Both the position numbers and the translations under genes were made by a program. The notes under the pieces are model-generated. The model searched no databases. It was given only the letters and a program-made list of their open reading frames with translations, and had not been told where the DNA came from. Shown one piece after another: positions 60,741-64,000 of a DNA stretch of 64,000 nt (the first letter of the stretch is position 1; the number at the start of each line of letters is the position of its first letter). The DNA comes from UBA1189 sp045660385 (GTDB lineage: Bacteria; Bacteroidota; Bacteroidia; Bacteroidales; Bacteroidaceae): assembly GCA_045660385.1 (NCBI GenBank), contig JAZRDT010000157.1, positions 1 to 64,000 on the forward strand. Direction: 5' to 3'.

Positions 60741-61976
60741 ATGAAAAAGTATTTATTGACAGTTGCTTTAGCGGCAATCGGTATCGTAGGTTATGCCGAT
60801 GATACGACAAGAAACTCTGCAGACTTTACCGAAGAGGTGTACTACAACGATTCTAAAGGCTATAGCGTACAGACCAATAGTTTTTGGAAGAATTGGAATT
60901 TAAGCATAGGTGCTGGTGCACAAACCTATTTTGGAGACCACAACAAACAATTACTATGGAAGAACCGAATCACACCAGCCTTTGATGTAGCCTTAGGCAA
61001 GTGGTTCACACCAGGCATTGGTGTACGCGGTGTTGCTAGTGGTTATGCACTGAAGGGAGCCACACAGAATGGTGCATTCTCTACTGGCGAGCTTATCACG
61101 GAGAAGCCCTATGCAGGATATTATTTGAGCTATCAAGAATTTAATTACTTGCATGCACACCTCGATGTAATGCTCAACATGACAAATCTTTGCTGTGGAT
61201 TCAAAGAAGAACGCATCTATAATATTATTCCTTATTTCGGATTTGGTTGGTCTGCAGCTCTTGAAAATAGCAACAGACTTCCCGAAGACATTACTCCTGG
61301 ACGTGAAGTTAGCGCAAATATCGGTTTAATCAATTCTTTCCGTTTGAATCGTCTGTTTGACCTCAACATTGACGTTCGCGGCGCATACATACAGGACCGC
61401 TTCGACGGTGAAACTGGCGGACGATATGGCGAAGGTCTTTTGTCCGCTACAGCCAACTTGGTTTGGAAGATTGGTGGCAACACATGGGAACGCAGCAAGA
61501 CTATCGTTCGATATGACAACCGCACCATCAACGAGTTGCGTGATATGATGGATCAGTTGAGTCGCGACAACGAAGAATTGCAGAAGGCTTTGGATGACTG
61601 CAACAAGGAAAAGGCTGAGGCTGCTGCCAAGAAGATTGCTGTAGTAGCTCCTAACCTCGTAACCTTCAAGATTAATAAGAGCAACCTTTCTAAGGAGGCA
61701 CGCGCTAACTTGGGTCTCTTGGCTGAGGTTATCAAGGAGAACGATTCGAATGTTGTATACACTATCACTGGCTACGCAGATGCAGCAACAGGCAACAAGG
61801 AAATCAATGACCGTTTGAGTAAGGAGCGTGCGCAAGCCGTTTATGACTGTCTCGTGAACGAGTTTGGAGTTAACCCCGACCAACTCCGTATGGATTATAA
61901 GGGTGGTGTAGAGAATATGTTCTACGATGATCCCGCACTGAGCCGCGCAGTAATCACCCGTGGTGACCTGAAATAA
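60741..61976 (+). CDS. OmpA-family outer membrane protein
   Basis: 411-residue protein. The signal peptide (LTVALAAIGIVGYA) is followed by an N-terminal eight-strand-type barrel (about 45-255; WNLSIGAGAQTYFGDHN at its start) and a short coiled coil (ELRDMMDQLSRDNEELQKALDD, about 263-290). The C-terminal OmpA peptidoglycan-binding domain (about 305-405) has NLVTFKINKSNLSKEA, then YTITGYADAATGNKEINDRLSKERAQAVYDCL. It anchors the outer membrane to peptidoglycan. It has its own promoter and a strong terminator. Its place directly after the Wzc-like gene may be incidental, though the protein could aid surface retention of the polymer. Confidence 0.9.
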   Translation: MKKYLLTVALAAIGIVGYADDTTRNSADFTEEVYYNDSKGYSVQTNSFWKNWNLSIGAGAQTYFGDHNKQLLWKNRITPAFDVALGKWFTPGIGVRGVASGYALKGATQNGAFSTGELITEKPYAGYYLSYQEFNYLHAHLDVMLNMTNLCCGFKEERIYNIIPYFGFGWSAALENSNRLPEDITPGREVSANIGLINSFRLNRLFDLNIDVRGAYIQDRFDGETGGRYGEGLLSATANLVWKIGGNTWERSKTIVRYDNRTINELRDMMDQLSRDNEELQKALDDCNKEKAEAAAKKIAVVAPNLVTFKINKSNLSKEARANLGLLAEVIKENDSNVVYTITGYADAATGNKEINDRLSKERAQAVYDCLVNEFGVNPDQLRMDYKGGVENMFYDDPALSRAVITRGDLK

Positions 61977-61994
61977 GCGAACTGCATTATCGAT

Positions 61995-62028
61995 AAAAAA
62001 GGCATCTCCCTTGGGAGGTGCCTTTTTT
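61995..62028 (+). terminator. Intrinsic terminator of the OmpA-family gene
   Basis: AAAAAAGGCATCTCCC, a TTG loop region and GGAGGTGCCTTTTTTT: a long stem with U tract, 18 bases after the stop codon. Confidence 0.92.
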
Positions 62029-62044
62029 TATTGGACAACGGACA

Positions 62045-62110
62045 AGGTTCGTGCCAACGAGCGAAATGCGAGTTCACTTGCAATTTCTCAGCGAGTGCAG
62101 CCGAAGTTCT
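62045..62110 (+). repeat. Dispersed copy of the palindromic repeat family
   Basis: Same order of motifs as 42744-42904: TTCG (62048-62051), GCC-A-ACGAGCGAAA, inner dyad TGCGAGT-TC-ACTTGCA (62067-62082, one mismatch), GCGAGTGCAGC, CGAA (62102-62105). No TATCTTTG box remains. Confidence 0.65.
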
Positions 62111-62142
62111 ATGGCGAAGTCATTAACAGACAACGGATTGGT

Positions 62143-62210
62143 GAGAGGTTAGAGGTTAAGGTTAGAGGTTAAAGGTTAAAGGTGAGAGGTTAGAGGTTAA
62201 AGGTGAGTGG
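62143..62210 (+). repeat. Heptamer microsatellite (GAGGTTA/AAGGTTA/AAGGTGA)
   Basis: About nine imperfect 7-bp units of the GAGGTTA type follow each other. The GGTTAAA and GGTGAAA strings inside are the same heptamers that link the hairpins at 37225-37322. Confidence 0.8.
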
Positions 62211-62213
62211 GTG

Positions 62214-62424
62214 CAGCGAAGCTGTCTTCGTCTTCGTCATCGTACAGCCTCCGGCTGTCTTCGTAGCGGTTCACCCTGTACTCCTTTGTGCTGATAAACC
62301 TAATGGTGCTAAAGCACGCTCTTCGGAGGAACTAAAGTTCCTTTCATCGCAAGCAACGCTATCATACCGCGTTGCCGTCGCATCCGACGCTTTCACACCG
62401 CGTCGGCGTGCACGCTCCGCGTGC
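62214..62424. repeat. Array of intergenic hairpins homologous in part to 32785-32845
   Basis: Successive stems: CAGC-GAA-GCTG (62214-62224), ACAGCC-TCC-GGCTGT (62244-62258), GTGCT-AA-AGCAC (62306-62317), GGAACT-AA-AGTTCC (62328-62341), GCAACGC-n9-GCGTTGC (62353-62375), CCGACGC-n9-GCGTCGG (62384-62406) and GCACGC-TCC-GCGTGC (62410-62424). Connectors such as TTTCATC and TTTCGTA recur. No gene is seen in 61977-62505. Confidence 0.8.
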
Positions 62425-62431
62425 TTTCGTA

Positions 62432-62471
62432 AACACTAAGTCCCAGCCGCGCATGGCTGGGACTTAGTGTT
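62432..62471. terminator. Long perfect hairpin before the GH51 gene end
   Basis: A 17-bp perfect stem (AACACTAAGTCCCAGCC at 62432-62448 with 62455-62471) and loop GCGCAT, 35 bases beyond the GH51 stop codon on the minus strand. It is likely that gene's terminator. The bases between it and the gene are CGTTAA/CATTAATC-type low complexity. Confidence 0.7.
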
Positions 62472-62505
62472 CCTTCGTTCCTCGTTAAACGTTCAACGTT
62501 CGACG

Positions 62506-64000
62506 TTAATCATTAATCGTTAAAGTTACGATACTCATTGCAGGAAGCGTCACCTTGAGACCATCTTTAGTAATCTTTGCACCCTTAAATTCGGCAAGGT
62601 TCACAACATCAGGTTTCTCGAATGAATTGTGGTCGCCAATGTGCTTTGATGTCAGGATTTCGCCTGTCACCTTCTTGCCCTTGAGGTCAGCAAGGTTAAT
62701 GGTCACCTCTTGCTTCTGCTTGAGGTCTACGTTAGCTAAAGAAATGTGAATTACGCCCTCGCTGTTCTTTGATGCTGTAGCGCTGAGCATAGGAAGTGTG
62801 CGGGTAGGCTCCTCATCAGAACGGCCGGGACGATAACGCTCGTTCTTCACCTGCATCTCATCACATTCGAGATCCATTGGGATGAATGTTGCATCCTGGT
62901 GAGGCTTATACATCTTGAACACATAATAAGTGGGAGTAAGCACCATCTTGTCGTCCTTAGTGAGAATCATCGACTGCAATACGTTGGCAATCTGCGCAAT
63001 GTTACACATCTGGATACGGTCGGTGTACTTATGGAACACATTGAACGAAAGTGCTGCAACGAAAGCATCGCGCATGGTGTTCTGCTGGAACAGGTGTCCG
63101 CGTACGGTACCAGGCTCCTCGTCCCACCAGGTGCCCCACTCGTCTACCATAAGGCCTACGCGCTTGCGGCTATCGTAACGATCCATAATCTCCATATGCT
63201 TCTTCAGCACTGGCTCGATACCCAAGCACTTACCCAAGCACCAATAATAATCATCCTCATTGAAGTTCAATGCCGAACCCTTGCTGCCGCTCCAGGTGAG
63301 CACGGTGTAATAGTGGAGCGACAATCCACGCATGTGACCAGCTGCATTGCGCATGAGCACCTCGGTCCAGTTGTAGTCATAGTCGCTGGCACCGCTGGCA
63401 ATCTTGAAGAGACGATTGCCGTTGTAGTCGCGGCAATAGGTCTGATAACGGCGATAGAGGTCGGCATAATACTCGGGACGCATGTTGCCGCCGCATCCCC
63501 AGCTCTCGTTACCTACACCGATATACTTCACCTTCCAAGGCTCTTCACGACCATTCTCCTTGCGCAGTTTGGCCATAGGACCATCCTTCGCTGTCATATA
63601 CTCTACCCACTTGGCGGTTTCCTCTACCGAGCCGCTACCCACGTTCATCGACACGTAAGGCTCGCATCCGAGGAGTTCGCATAGATTGAGGAACTCATGT
63701 GTACCGAAGCTGTTATCCTCTACTGTACCTCCCCAGTTGTTGTTCACCATGCGGGGACGGTTTTCGCGCGGACCGATACCATCCATCCAGTGATACTCGT
63801 CGGCAAAGCAGCCACCCGGCCAACGCAGGTTAGGGATACTCAGTTCCTTGAGTGCACCCAGCACATCGTTACGATAGCCATTGGTGTTGGGGATTGACGA
63901 CTCCTCGCCTACCCAAAGGCCACCATAGATACAGGTTCCGAGATGTTCGGCAAACTGGCCGTAGATATGGCGGCTGATCACATTCTTCGCCTCTTCAGGA
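62506..64000 (-). CDS. GH51 alpha-L-arabinofuranosidase (N-terminus outside window)
   Basis: At least 498 residues; the frame stays open to the window edge, so the start lies beyond 64000 (the first in-window candidate, GTG 63981, falls inside the conserved N-terminus). GH51 features: ISRHIYGQFAEHLGTCIYGG, then LRWPGGCFADEYHWMDGIGP; the acid/base Glu in YIGVGNESWGCGG; GLSLHYYT; the nucleophile Glu in LMVDEWGTWWDEE; and a C-terminal beta domain (VTINLADLKGKKVTGEIL). The enzyme releases alpha-L-arabinofuranosyl units from arabinan or arabinoxylan. Whether it carries a signal peptide cannot be seen. Confidence 0.9.
   Translation of the reverse strand, partial: PEEAKNVISRHIYGQFAEHLGTCIYGGLWVGEESSIPNTNGYRNDVLGALKELSIPNLRWPGGCFADEYHWMDGIGPRENRPRMVNNNWGGTVEDNSFGTHEFLNLCELLGCEPYVSMNVGSGSVEETAKWVEYMTAKDGPMAKLRKENGREEPWKVKYIGVGNESWGCGGNMRPEYYADLYRRYQTYCRDYNGNRLFKIASGASDYDYNWTEVLMRNAAGHMRGLSLHYYTVLTWSGSKGSALNFNEDDYYWCLGKCLGIEPVLKKHMEIMDRYDSRKRVGLMVDEWGTWWDEEPGTVRGHLFQQNTMRDAFVAALSFNVFHKYTDRIQMCNIAQIANVLQSMILTKDDKMVLTPTYYVFKMYKPHQDATFIPMDLECDEMQVKNERYRPGRSDEEPTRTLPMLSATASKNSEGVIHISLANVDLKQKQEVTINLADLKGKKVTGEILTSKHIGDHNSFEKPDVVNLAEFKGAKITKDGLKVTLPAMSIVTLTIND

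Noticed and set aside
62899..63684. 261-codon open frame opposite the GH51 gene
   Set aside because: It lies entirely antisense to a clearly conserved GH51 domain and has no recognisable motif; it results from codon bias of the real gene.

Overview
The window is a piece of a Bacteroidales chromosome (Bacteroides/Prevotella type). The evidence is the recurring promoter pattern TTG-N19-23-TAnnTTTG in front of many genes, the families present (DUF5686, DUF4924, fimbrillin-like lipoproteins, an UpxY-type NusG paralogue, CotH, clostripain C11, a short 286-residue primary sigma factor, GH2 and GH51 glycosidases), and a tRNA gene without encoded CCA. The genus cannot be fixed from the sequence alone.

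Layout. Positions 1-463 hold what looks like the promoter and leader of an rRNA operon leaving the window to the left, plus tandem promoter-bearing repeats. 0.46-8.6 kb: an outer-membrane DUF5686 protein, then two large secreted lipoproteins with fimbrillin-like N-termini (one CotH-kinase-like, one PI-PLC-like without its usual catalytic histidine) headed by a 59-residue peptide gene. 8.8-10.9 kb: an isolated UpxY-like antiterminator, rfbD and a DUF4924 gene. 11-16.7 kb: a CzcCBA/Cus-type metal efflux operon with a very His-rich adaptor. 17-18.7 kb: an acyl-CoA synthetase. 18.8-25.7 kb: a MacB-type ABC efflux operon with three consecutive HlyD-like adaptors and a TolC. 25.9-33 kb: a MITE-like element, tRNA-Ser, mutS2 (carrying an in-frame palindromic repeat), a TRIC-type channel, a GH2 glycosidase and an 800-bp repeat-rich intergenic region. 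33-35.5 kb: accessory small genes, a DUF4160/DUF2442 pair divergent from a DUF3791/DUF3990/small-protein operon (toxin-antitoxin-like). 35.6-42.7 kb: a FadL-like porin, a Ser/Trp/His-rich exported protein, prmA, a C11 peptidase and rpoD. 43.1-60.6 kb: one long exopolysaccharide operon. 60.7-62 kb: an OmpA-family protein. 62.5 kb to the end: a GH51 arabinofuranosidase cut by the window edge.

The exopolysaccharide operon starts at one strong promoter and runs flippase, acetyltransferase, glycosyltransferases (one broken by a -1 shift at a dnaX-like AAAAAAG heptamer), UDP-sugar epimerase, ATP-grasp enzyme, polymerase, more glycosyltransferases, Wza-type export lipoprotein and Wzc-type tyrosine kinase with a (YG)10 tail. 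A PqqD-like / nucleotidyltransferase / HPr-kinase-like trio is embedded in it. That trio resembles tailoring genes of lasso-peptide clusters, but no cyclase, protease or clear precursor is present.

The most distinctive non-coding content is structured repeats: (i) a roughly 80-bp palindromic family that carries a complete promoter and shows compensatory stem changes between copies; (ii) an exact 20-bp-period array of different small hairpins joined by a constant GGTKAAA linker; (iii) a hairpin element shared by two distant intergenic regions with a covarying base pair; (iv) three short elements bounded by perfect or near-perfect inverted repeats. All function calls rest on reading motifs by eye; no database search was run.
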